A DNA stretch of 7,613 nucleotides. Origin: an uncultured Caryophanales bacterium (GTDB lineage: Bacteria > Bacillota_I > Bacilli_A > Acholeplasmatales > Anaeroplasmataceae). Where the stretch lies: NCBI GenBank assembly GCA_937885165.1, contig CAKZZJ010000081.1, positions 1 to 7,613 on the forward strand. The letters run 5' to 3'. Position 1 is the stretch's first letter. The number at the start of each line of letters is the position of its first letter. Under the pieces are notes generated by a model. It saw only the letters and a list, made by a program, of their open reading frames with translations. It made no database searches and was not told where the DNA came from. Of the stretch, positions 1 to 5,862 are shown one piece after another. The position numbers were made by a program, and so were the translations under genes.

Positions 1-2
1 AA

Positions 3-113
3 ATACGTAATGTAAATAGAACTGATCCATATGGTTATTCACCTTTAGAACTTGCAATAAAGGTTGGAAATGAAAGAATCTTAAAGCATATAAGAGACAA
101 TATGAGTGAATAA
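3..113 (+). CDS. Ankyrin-repeat protein, C-terminal fragment
   Basis: This is the last 36 codons of a gene that enters from the left edge, ending at a TAA. The visible residues include DPYGYSPLELAIKVGNERIL, which fits the ankyrin repeat pattern (D-x-x-G-x-[ST]-P-L-x-x-A-x-x-x-G-N-x-x-[IV]-[LV]): a turn, the TPLH-like start of helix 1 as SPLE, and the GN turn into helix 2. Ankyrin repeats are protein-interaction scaffolds, so neither partner nor function can be named. Only one repeat is visible and the upstream part is missing. The gene is co-directional with the rimP operon but is probably a separate unit, because a promoter and a terminator-like hairpin lie between them. The other two forward frames have stops within the first 15 bases, which supports this frame. 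Confidence 0.6.
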   Translation: MRNVNRTDPYGYSPLELAIKVGNERILKHIRDNMSE

Positions 114-146
114 TATATAAATTAAGTCTAAAAATAAAAATTTATC

Positions 147-163
147 TTGATATTATATATCAA
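147..163. repeat. Inverted repeat over the -35 element (possible operator)
   Basis: TTGATAT (147-153) and ATATCAA (157-163) are perfect 7-bp inverted arms around a 3-bp TAT spacer. The left arm contains the whole -35 hexamer of the rimP promoter. A dimeric repressor bound here would block RNA polymerase. The arms are AT-rich, so chance is a real alternative, and no known operator is recognised. Confidence 0.35.
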
Positions 164-175
164 ATTGGTTATAAT
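147..175 (+). promoter_or_regulatory. Sigma-A promoter of the rimP-nusA-infB operon
   Basis: A -35 element TTGATA (147-152) and a perfect -10 element TATAAT (170-175) are separated by exactly 17 bp, matching the housekeeping consensus in five and six of six positions. Transcription would start near position 182. This is the best-scoring site by eye between the ankyrin gene and rimP, but in such AT-rich DNA a -10 match alone would mean little; the paired spacing is the stronger evidence. The leader would be about 57 nt before the preferred rimP start and would contain the hairpin at 191-220. Confidence 0.7.
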
Positions 176-190
176 TTAGTTAGTTATTAA

Positions 191-220
191 AAGAGAGGCA
201 AAAACCTCTCTTAATTTTTT
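191..220 (+). terminator. Leader intrinsic terminator / attenuator hairpin before rimP
   Basis: AAGAGAGG (191-198) pairs perfectly with CCTCTCTT (205-212) around a CAAAAA loop, and is followed by AA and six T (215-220). This is a textbook Rho-independent terminator on the plus strand. It can end transcription from the upstream ankyrin gene, but it also lies downstream of the promoter at 147-175, so every transcript of the rimP operon must read through it. In Bacillus subtilis the nusA operon is known to be autoregulated by NusA-dependent termination in the leader before rimP; a similar role here is inferred from position. Confidence 0.75.
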
Positions 221-223
221 GAT

Positions 224-230
224 AAGGTGG
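224..230 (+). promoter_or_regulatory. Ribosome binding site that decides the rimP start
   Basis: AAGGTGG differs from AAGGAGG in one base and ends 8 nt before the TTG at 239. It overlaps the alternative GTG at 227, which has only the terminator T-run and GATAAG upstream and thus no ribosome binding site. This favours initiation at the TTG. Confidence 0.6.
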
Positions 231-238
231 ATGATATA

Positions 239-691
239 TTGAATTTAAATATAATTCCAAAAATACTTAAAGATAAATTAAATGATAATAATTTAACATT
301 ATATGAATATAATTTAGTTAAAGAAGATGGAAATTTAATTTTAAGAATAATAATTGATAGGGATGAAGGCGTTGATATCAATTTATTAGCAGAAATAAAT
401 GAATTTTTGTCAAATGAACTTGATAAATATGATGCTGATATGCCTGAATATTTTTTAGAAGTATCATCTTTAGGTGCTGAAAGAGAACTTAAAAATAAAG
501 ATGATATCATTAAATCAGTTGGTAAATATATTCATGTTGAATTAAAAGATAACAATATAATATATGAAGGTGTTATGCTTGATGCAAATCAGGATATAAT
601 AACAATAAGAGTTAATTTTAAAGGTCGATTTAAAAATATTGATATTGAATATCAAAATATTAAATTTATAAGACTTGCCGTAAAATTTTAA
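239..691 (+). CDS. rimP: Ribosome maturation factor RimP
   Basis: RimP binds the 30S subunit and helps its late maturation in the cytoplasm. From the preferred TTG start the protein has 150 residues, normal for the family; an in-frame GTG at 227 would add four. The N-terminal alpha/beta domain (about 1-85) carries LRIIIDRDEGVDI, matching the family's LRVFID-x-x-x-GVDI, and the hallmark YFLEVSSLGAERELK at about 71-85. The C-terminal domain (about 90-150) is a small SH3-like beta-barrel ending in IRLAVKF, like the Bacillus protein. Most family members read SSPG in the hallmark; here leucine replaces the proline, and glutamate replaces the proline of ERPL. It is the first gene of the operon, with nusA following 11 nt after its stop. 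Identity is secure from motif, length and context; only the start codon is uncertain. Confidence 0.92.
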   Translation: MNLNIIPKILKDKLNDNNLTLYEYNLVKEDGNLILRIIIDRDEGVDINLLAEINEFLSNELDKYDADMPEYFLEVSSLGAERELKNKDDIIKSVGKYIHVELKDNNIIYEGVMLDANQDIITIRVNFKGRFKNIDIEYQNIKFIRLAVKF

Positions 692-702
692 GGAGGTTAA
701 AA

Positions 703-1788
703 ATGATTAATAAAAATTTTTATGAACAAGCGAAAGAATTAGCAAACGAAAGAAATATTACAGTTGAAGATGTTTATGAAATCTTCAAAAAAAGTTTGGT
801 AAATTCTTATAAGAAAACATATGGTAATTCTTCTTGCAAAGTAATTTTAAATCCAGAAAAAAATGAAATATTGTTATATGGATTAAAGAAGGTTGTAGAA
901 GAATTTACAGAAAACCCTAGTGCTGATGATATTGAAGAAATATTATTAGAAGATGCTAAAAAGATTAAATCAAGTGCCAAAGTAGGAGATATTTTAGAAC
1001 AGAATATCAATTTCAAAAACTTCGGTAGAACTGCAGTTCAAGCATCTAAAAATATCTGTGTACAGGATGTTAGAACTAAACAAAGAGAAAATGCTTATGA
1101 ATATTTCAAACAGCTAGAAGGCGAAATGATTACGGCAACTGTTACTAATATAACTGAGAAATTCATAACTCTTGATATGGGTTATAATACTTCAACAACA
1201 ATGCCAAAAGGTGAATTACTACCAAGTGATCATCCTAGAATCAATGATCGTATTAAAGTATTCTTAAGAAGAGTTGAATTAACTAACGCAGATCCTAAAT
1301 TAAATGTTTCAAGAACAGATAGAAATCTTCTTAATAGACTTCTTGAAAACTACATTCCTGAAATTAAGGATGGAACTATCCTAATTAAAGGTATCGCAAG
1401 AGATCCAGGAGACAGATGTAAAATTGCAGTCGAATCTACTAATCCAAATGTTGACCCAATCGGTTCATGTGTTGGTGAAGGCGGACAAAGAATTAAAGAA
1501 ATTGTTAATGCTTTAGGCGGAGAAAAAGTAGATCTATATAGATATAGTGATGATCCTGAAGAATTAATCACTAATTCACTTCAGCCTGCAAGTGTAACAA
1601 AGATATTATCAGTTGATTTGGAAAACAAAACAAGTGTTGTTGTCGTTCCCGATAACCAGTTATCACTTGCTATAGGAAAGAGCGGACAAAATGTCAGACT
1701 TGCTGTTCAATCAAGCGGCTGGAAAATTGATATTATGCCTACTAGTGAAGCATACGATAAAGGACTTATTTTGAACTTCGGTAAATAA
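703..1788 (+). CDS. nusA: Transcription termination/antitermination factor NusA
   Basis: NusA binds RNA polymerase and nascent RNA, promotes pausing and intrinsic termination, and takes part in antitermination of rRNA operons. The 361 residues follow the standard order: N-terminal polymerase-binding domain (about 1-130), S1 domain (about 136-200), KH1 (about 202-277) with DPIGSCVGEGG at 251-261, and KH2 (about 282-345) with LAIGKSGQNVRLA at 322-334. The KH1 GxxG loop is GEGG where many homologues have GPKG or similar. There are no C-terminal acidic repeats, as is usual in Gram-positive bacteria and unlike Escherichia coli. The ATG is preceded by AAGGAGG at 690-696, which overlaps the rimP stop. 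The stop is one base before ylxR, so the two are probably translationally coupled. NusA may control its own operon through the leader hairpin at 191-220. Confidence 0.97.
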   Translation: MINKNFYEQAKELANERNITVEDVYEIFKKSLVNSYKKTYGNSSCKVILNPEKNEILLYGLKKVVEEFTENPSADDIEEILLEDAKKIKSSAKVGDILEQNINFKNFGRTAVQASKNICVQDVRTKQRENAYEYFKQLEGEMITATVTNITEKFITLDMGYNTSTTMPKGELLPSDHPRINDRIKVFLRRVELTNADPKLNVSRTDRNLLNRLLENYIPEIKDGTILIKGIARDPGDRCKIAVESTNPNVDPIGSCVGEGGQRIKEIVNALGGEKVDLYRYSDDPEELITNSLQPASVTKILSVDLENKTSVVVVPDNQLSLAIGKSGQNVRLAVQSSGWKIDIMPTSEAYDKGLILNFGK

Positions 1789-1789
1789 A

Positions 1790-2053
1790 ATGAAAGAAAA
1801 AAAGAAAGTTTTAAGAACTTGCGTGGTATCAAAAGAAGTCTGTGAGAAAAAAGATTTAGTCAGAATCGTAAGAACTCCAGAAGGCGAAGTTAAGGTTGAT
1901 TTAAAAGGAAAACTAAATGGTAGAGGTGCTTATTTAAAGCTTGATTTAGATATTATCAATATGGCTAAAAAAACCAAAGCTTTAGATAAAAAACTTGAAA
2001 CAGAAGTTAATGATGAAATTTATGAGGAATTAATCAATTTACTTAATAAATAG
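1790..2053 (+). CDS. rnpM: YlxR/RnpM family RNA-binding protein (RNase P modulator)
   Basis: This 87-residue basic protein belongs to the YlxR (DUF448) family, small RNA-binding proteins encoded beside nusA. The Bacillus subtilis member is reported to bind the RNase P RNA and lower tRNA processing, hence the name RnpM. Family marks are RTCVVSKEV (residues 9-17), where RTC(I/V) is the classic start, then LVRIVRTPEGEV, and the signature KLNGRGAYLKLD near residues 41-53, the GRGAY loop being the most conserved part. The C-terminal helix is rich in Lys and Glu. The ATG follows the nusA stop after one base with no good ribosome binding site, so expression likely depends on ribosomes finishing nusA. 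The L7Ae-like gene ylxQ that often comes next is missing; infB follows after 38 nt. Confidence 0.93.
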   Translation: MKEKKKVLRTCVVSKEVCEKKDLVRIVRTPEGEVKVDLKGKLNGRGAYLKLDLDIINMAKKTKALDKKLETEVNDEIYEELINLLNK

Positions 2054-2091
2054 CCTTGATACCCAAATTTTAATAATAAGGAGGAGCTATT

Positions 2092-3924
2092 ATGGCAAAA
2101 AAAGTAGAAAAAAACAACAAACCCCAAGGAAGACCTAATTTTTCCAATAAAAAGGTAGAAAAGAAGGTTGAACCAAAAGAAAAAGTAATAATTTATAAAA
2201 ATGGTATGACTGTTTTAGAGGTTGCAGAAGGATTCTCTAAACCTGTAAGCCTAATTATTACTAAGCTTATGCAACTTGGTGTTTTTGCTAATCAAAATCA
2301 AAGCGTAGAAAGAGATATGGTTGAATTATTATCAATCGATTTTGGCTACGAATTAAAAGATGAAGTTGTAACTGATTTATCAAGATTTGAGGAAATTAAA
2401 ATAGAAGATGATCTAAAAGATTTAAAACCAAGGCCACCTGTAGTAACTATTATGGGTCATGTTGACCATGGTAAAACAACACTTCTTGATACAATCAGAA
2501 GTAGTAGAATTACTGCAAAAGAAGCTGGCGGAATTACTCAGCATATCGGTGCTTATCAGGTTAATCACAATGGTTATCCGATAACATTTATCGATACTCC
2601 AGGACATGCTGCATTTACGGAAATGCGTGCTAGAGGTGCCAAAATAACTGATATGGTTGTCCTTGTTGTTGCAGCTGATGATGGTGTAATGCCGCAAACA
2701 GAAGAAGCTATCGCACACGCTAAGGCAGCAGGCTGCCCAATAATTGTTGCGATAAACAAGATGGATAAACCAAATGCTAATCCAGAAAGAGTTACTCAAG
2801 AACTTGCTAATTTAGGTTTAGTAAGTGATAGCTGGGGTGGAGATACACCATTTGTAAATATAAGTGCATTAAAAGGTATGGGTGTTGATAATTTACTTGA
2901 AATGATTGAACTTGTTGCTAATCTTAATGAACTTAAGGCTAATCCGAATAGAGCTGCACTAGGTACAGTAATTGAGGCTAAACTTGATAAAGGTAAAGGT
3001 CCTCTTGCTACCTTATTAGTTCAAAATGGTACATTACATGTAGGTGATATCATCATCTGTGGAAATACATATGGTAAGATCCGTACTATGGAAGATGACA
3101 GAAATATAAGATATCAAGATGCACTTCCTTCAACAGCTCTTGCAGTAACTGGATTAAATGATGTACCACAGGCAGGAGACAAATTCATCGTTGTAAAAGA
3201 AGAAAGAATTGCAAGAGATGCTGCTAATGCAAGAGCTAAGCGAGCTAAAGAATCAACTAATGTTGTTAAAAAATTATCGTTTGATGAATTATTATCCAAT
3301 GCTAATAAAGATAAGACAAAAGAATTAAATCTTATTATCAAATGTGATGTTCAGGGTTCAGTTGAAGCTTTAAAAAATTCACTAGAAAAGATAAATGTAG
3401 AAGATTTAAGAGTAACAGTAGTACGTTCAAGTGTAGGTGCTATTACTGATACAGATGTAAGCCTTGCTGAAGCATCAGATGCGATAATCATAGGCTTTAA
3501 TGTAAGGCCAATGTCAAATGTTAGAAATTTAGCTTCAGAAAAACACATTGAAATTAGATTATATGATGTAATTTATAAAGTAATTGATGACATCACATTA
3601 GCACTTAAAGGTATGCTAGAACCTGTATATGAAGAAGTTGTAATTGGTGAGGCAGAAGTAAGATCAATATTCAAAAATTCAATTGTCGGTACTATCGCAG
3701 GATGTTATGTTACAGATGGTGTAATTGAACGTAATAGTTTAGTTAGAGTATTAAGAAATGGAATTGTAATATATTCAGGAAAAATGGCTTCTTTAAGAAG
3801 ATTTAAAGATGATGTGAAAGAAGTAAAACAAGGTTATGAATGTGGTATTACAATTGAAAAATATTCTGATTTAAAAGAAGGAGATGTAATTGAAGCATCT
3901 ATCATGAAGGAGGTCTCAAGATAA
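2092..3924 (+). CDS. infB: Translation initiation factor IF-2
   Basis: IF-2 is the GTPase that places fMet-tRNA on the 30S subunit and drives joining of the 50S. The protein has 610 residues, short for the family (about 720 in Bacillus subtilis, 890 in E. coli), because the N-terminal linker is only a Lys-rich stretch of about 30 residues. Next come the IF2_N fold (about 35-85, ITKLMQLGVFANQNQ), then the G domain with G1 GHVDHGKT (122-129), the switch GITQHIG (147-153), G3 DTPGH (168-172), G4 NKMD (222-225) and G5 SAL (258-260), all intact. Domain II, domain III and the C-terminal fMet-tRNA-binding barrel follow, with no truncation. A strong AAGGAGG at 2078-2084 precedes the ATG, an independent entry site after a 38-nt gap. 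The stop overlaps the rbfA start by one base. Confidence 0.98.
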   Translation: MAKKVEKNNKPQGRPNFSNKKVEKKVEPKEKVIIYKNGMTVLEVAEGFSKPVSLIITKLMQLGVFANQNQSVERDMVELLSIDFGYELKDEVVTDLSRFEEIKIEDDLKDLKPRPPVVTIMGHVDHGKTTLLDTIRSSRITAKEAGGITQHIGAYQVNHNGYPITFIDTPGHAAFTEMRARGAKITDMVVLVVAADDGVMPQTEEAIAHAKAAGCPIIVAINKMDKPNANPERVTQELANLGLVSDSWGGDTPFVNISALKGMGVDNLLEMIELVANLNELKANPNRAALGTVIEAKLDKGKGPLATLLVQNGTLHVGDIIICGNTYGKIRTMEDDRNIRYQDALPSTALAVTGLNDVPQAGDKFIVVKEERIARDAANARAKRAKESTNVVKKLSFDELLSNANKDKTKELNLIIKCDVQGSVEALKNSLEKINVEDLRVTVVRSSVGAITDTDVSLAEASDAIIIGFNVRPMSNVRNLASEKHIEIRLYDVIYKVIDDITLALKGMLEPVYEEVVIGEAEVRSIFKNSIVGTIAGCYVTDGVIERNSLVRVLRNGIVIYSGKMASLRRFKDDVKEVKQGYECGITIEKYSDLKEGDVIEASIMKEVSR

Positions 3925-4265
3925 TGAGTCATTCTTTAGAAAGAAATGAATCTCAGGCATTAAGAGAATTATCACTCATCTTATTAAATGATGCTAAAAA
4001 TGATGATTTAAAAAAGATAATCATCACTGAAGTAAGAATAAAAAATGATTTATCAGTTATGAGTATATATTACACTTTCTATAGTGGTAAAAAAGAAACT
4101 TATGAAAAGGCACTTAATGAATCAAAAGGGTTCTTAAGAAGCGCACTTGCTAAAAAGCTTAAATTAAGAAAAATGCCTGAATTAGTATTCATACATGATG
4201 AATCTTTAGAATATGGTAATCATATTTATGATGTTTTAGACAAAATTAAGAAAGAAGAAAATTAA
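3924..4265 (+). CDS. rbfA: Ribosome-binding factor A (RbfA)
   Basis: RbfA is a small KH-fold protein that binds the 30S precursor near the 3' end of 16S rRNA and helps its last maturation steps, in functional partnership with RimP and IF-2 encoded just upstream. The 113 residues match the usual length of 110-130. The family pattern is clear: N-terminal helix SHSLERNESQALRELSLIL, the strand IIITEVRIKNDLSVMSIYYTF (typically VTVT-x-V-x-x-S-x-DL), then GFLRSALAKKLKLRKMPELVF-x-x-DESLEYG. The typical R at the start of the helix (RVxxQI) is partly changed to ERNESQ. Its ATG shares one base with the infB stop, and AAGGAGG lies inside the infB end at 3907-3913, ten bases upstream, so the two genes are coupled. 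The mrp gene starts one base after its stop. Confidence 0.94.
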   Translation: MSHSLERNESQALRELSLILLNDAKNDDLKKIIITEVRIKNDLSVMSIYYTFYSGKKETYEKALNESKGFLRSALAKKLKLRKMPELVFIHDESLEYGNHIYDVLDKIKKEEN

Positions 4266-4266
4266 A

Positions 4267-5085
4267 ATGTCCTGTAATCATAACTGCGGTTCATGTAGTT
4301 CAGACTGCGGAAAAAACAAAACTATTTTATTTCAAAACAACGAAAACAATAATATTAAAAAGATAATTGGTATCGTCTCAGGTAAAGGTGGAGTAGGAAA
4401 ATCTATGGTTACATCCATGATTGCCATAGCTTTGGCAAAAATGGGTAAAAAAGTCGGTATACTTGATTCAGATATAACTGGTCCTTCAATCCCGAAAGCC
4501 TTAGGAATAAAACCTGGGATAGACGGAACTGATACCATGCTTTTTCCAAACGAATCAAAGCTTGGTATAAAAGTTATGTCAATCAATTTGCTGATGGATG
4601 ACCCAGAAGCCCCAGTTTTATGGAGAGGTCCGATGATTTCTTCAGCTTTAAAGCAATTTTATTCTGATACACTTTGGGGTGAGCTTGATTATTTATTAAT
4701 CGATATGCCACCAGGAACTGGCGATGTAGCCCTAACTATATTTCAGTCAATTCCGGTTGATGGTGTAGTAATTGTCTCAACTCCTCAAGATTTAGTAAAA
4801 ATGATTGTCGGTAAGGCCGTCAGTATGTGCAAACAGATGAATATCAATATTTTAGGACTTGTTGAAAATATGAGTTACATCATATGTCCATGCTGTGGTA
4901 ACCCAATTTATCCATTTGGCACTTCAAAATTAATAGAAGTATCAAATCATTTTGAAATCAAACCTCTTATATCACTTCCTTTAATGCCTAGTGTTGCTAC
5001 ACTTGCAGATTGCGGTAGACTTGAAGATAATGATTCAGAAGAATTCGCTAATTTAGCAACTAAAATTGATGAATTAGAAATATAA
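4267..5085 (+). CDS. mrp: Mrp/ApbC/NBP35 family P-loop ATPase, Fe-S cluster carrier
   Basis: Members of this family bind a [4Fe-4S] cluster at a dimer interface and deliver it to target apoproteins in an ATP-dependent way. The 272-residue protein starts with a Cys-rich tail, C3-x3-C7-x2-C10-x3-C14, like NBP35-type and clostridial Mrp proteins. The deviant Walker A GKGGVGKS lies at 39-46, the Walker A' region ILDSDITGPS near 65-74, and the Walker B/switch IDMPPGTGD at 145-153. The bridging-cluster cysteines appear as CPCC at 207-210, supplying the usual CxxC pair as C207 and C210, plus an extra C209. No N-terminal DUF59 domain is present. The start is one base after the rbfA stop with only a weak purine run as ribosome binding site, so it is probably read as the last gene of the rimP operon. 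The name mrp is a family label; the client proteins are unknown. Confidence 0.92.
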   Translation: MSCNHNCGSCSSDCGKNKTILFQNNENNNIKKIIGIVSGKGGVGKSMVTSMIAIALAKMGKKVGILDSDITGPSIPKALGIKPGIDGTDTMLFPNESKLGIKVMSINLLMDDPEAPVLWRGPMISSALKQFYSDTLWGELDYLLIDMPPGTGDVALTIFQSIPVDGVVIVSTPQDLVKMIVGKAVSMCKQMNINILGLVENMSYIICPCCGNPIYPFGTSKLIEVSNHFEIKPLISLPLMPSVATLADCGRLEDNDSEEFANLATKIDELEI

Positions 5086-5087
5086 TC

Positions 5088-5116
5088 TAGACAATATTTT
5101 AAAATTATGTTATAGT
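5088..5116 (+). promoter_or_regulatory. Promoter of the secreted-protein / ABC transporter unit
   Basis: TAGACA (5088-5093) and TATAGT (5111-5116) are separated by 17 bp, each with one mismatch to the sigma-A consensus, and TG at 5108-5109 makes an extended -10 (TGnTATAGT). Transcription would begin near 5123, leaving a leader of about 83 nt. The site starts three bases after the mrp stop, so region 5206-7613 is likely a separate transcription unit. Confidence 0.65.
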
Positions 5117-5153
5117 AATTTTGAAATAATTATCAAACAATTTAACAAAAATT

Positions 5154-5187
5154 CCCACAACGCAAGAAGTGGGCTTTTTTTTGCCCA
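5154..5187 (+). terminator. Intrinsic terminator-like hairpin with competing pairings in the leader
   Basis: CCCAC (5154-5158) pairs with GTGGG (5169-5173). Inside the 10-nt loop a C-G pair (5161, 5166) can close a GCAA tetraloop of the GNRA type, with AA facing AA. C and eight T follow (5175-5182), so this can end the rimP-mrp operon. It also lies within the leader of the next gene. TGGGC (5170-5174) can instead pair with GCCCA (5183-5187) around the T-run, which would destroy the first stem. The first pairing would stop transcription and the second could allow it. No known riboswitch class is recognised. Confidence 0.6.
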
Positions 5188-5194
5188 AAAATTT

Positions 5195-5199
5195 GGAGG
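5195..5199 (+). promoter_or_regulatory. Ribosome binding site, possibly partly masked
   Basis: GGAGG ends 6 nt before the ATG at 5206. CCAA (5185-5188) can pair with TTGG (5193-5196) just upstream, covering the first two G of the site. This links translation to the same leader RNA that forms the hairpin at 5154-5187. The masking helix is only four base pairs and may be weak on its own. Confidence 0.45.
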
Positions 5200-5205
5200 A
5201 AAAAA

Positions 5206-5862
5206 ATGAAAAAATTTATGATAACTCTTTCGCTTTTTTTGTTTTTAGTTATCTTAATTAAAGGAACAAAAATTAAAGCGGAAGAATCAAATACTGATTA
5301 TCAGACGTATGTTGAAATTGTAATGTCAAGTGGCAAATTGCTTAAAAATTATAAGAAAGAAGAACTGGATTCTTATATATCAAAATTAAATGAGGGCTTT
5401 CATTTTTTTGATGTTCTTATTATGCCTTTAAATGAAAATGTAAAATCTTCATATATTACAAATACATTATTTAGCGTAGAAAATAAAGGACTTACACCAG
5501 TAAAATATGATGTATCAATTCAGGTTGAAACTACAAATGTTGTATCATTCACATCAAGTGTATCTGCATCAAGTGGGGCATCAGTTGCGATAAAGAAAGT
5601 AAAAGCTGAAGCTTCAAGTAAGGCAAATATAGAATATTCAACTAAGACAACAACAAGTGTAAAAGAAAAAAAGAGCCTTGTACTTGAAGTAGAGGCAGGC
5701 TCAAGAGCGATAATTTATTTAATGGGTGATATAACTATAACAAATGGTGTATTTTCAGTTCATGAATTTTTCTTTAATGTAGCTAAAGGCGGTTACGAAT
5801 TTGCTGTATTAAATAATCAATATACAAGAATCGAGAAAGATGTAATATGGCAAGAATCATAA
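5206..5862 (+). CDS. Secreted beta-rich protein of unknown function
   Basis: I do not recognise a named family. The 218-residue protein starts with a clear signal peptide: MKKF, a hydrophobic core (about 6-18), and a likely signal peptidase I site after KIKA at residue 25. There is no lipobox, and no cysteine anywhere. A helical stretch (about 30-66) precedes a beta-rich region from about 79. Residues 108-153 are rich in Ser, Thr, Ala and Lys with polar/non-polar alternation (for example VSFTSSVSASSGASVAI), followed by LVLEVEAGSRAIIYL, reminiscent of the VPAG turn in aerolysin/ETX-MTX2-like toxins and in other secreted beta proteins. That resemblance is weak and inferred by eye. The gene has its own promoter, a structured leader and a good ribosome binding site. 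It overlaps the next gene by 16 bases, so its job is probably linked to the membrane proteins downstream. Confidence 0.85.
   Translation: MKKFMITLSLFLFLVILIKGTKIKAEESNTDYQTYVEIVMSSGKLLKNYKKEELDSYISKLNEGFHFFDVLIMPLNENVKSSYITNTLFSVENKGLTPVKYDVSIQVETTNVVSFTSSVSASSGASVAIKKVKAEASSKANIEYSTKTTTSVKEKKSLVLEVEAGSRAIIYLMGDITITNGVFSVHEFFFNVAKGGYEFAVLNNQYTRIEKDVIWQES

Noticed and set aside
2422..2799. A 125-codon open frame on the minus strand inside infB
   Set aside because: It lies opposite the conserved IF-2 G domain, its translation is a low-complexity mix with many Cys, Ser and Tyr, and no ribosome binding site or promoter supports it. It is a shadow of infB codon bias, as are the other minus-strand frames under rimP, nusA, infB, mrp and the ATPase.
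5120..5137. TTTGA and TCAAA inverted arms near the predicted start of the second transcript, resembling the palindrome at 147-163
   Set aside because: Only five base pairs per arm with an 8-bp spacer, all AT-rich; the likeness to the rimP palindrome is too weak to propose a shared regulator.
5117..5205. Known riboswitch, T-box or leader peptide before the secreted protein
   Set aside because: The leader is too short for a T-box, carries no motif of preQ1, SAM, TPP, fluoride or c-di-GMP classes that I can recognise, and has no ATG-initiated short reading frame. Only the competing hairpins are supported.
5206..5862. Lipoprotein call for the secreted protein
   Set aside because: There is no cysteine near the end of the signal peptide, or anywhere in the protein; an ordinary signal peptidase I site after KIKA fits better.
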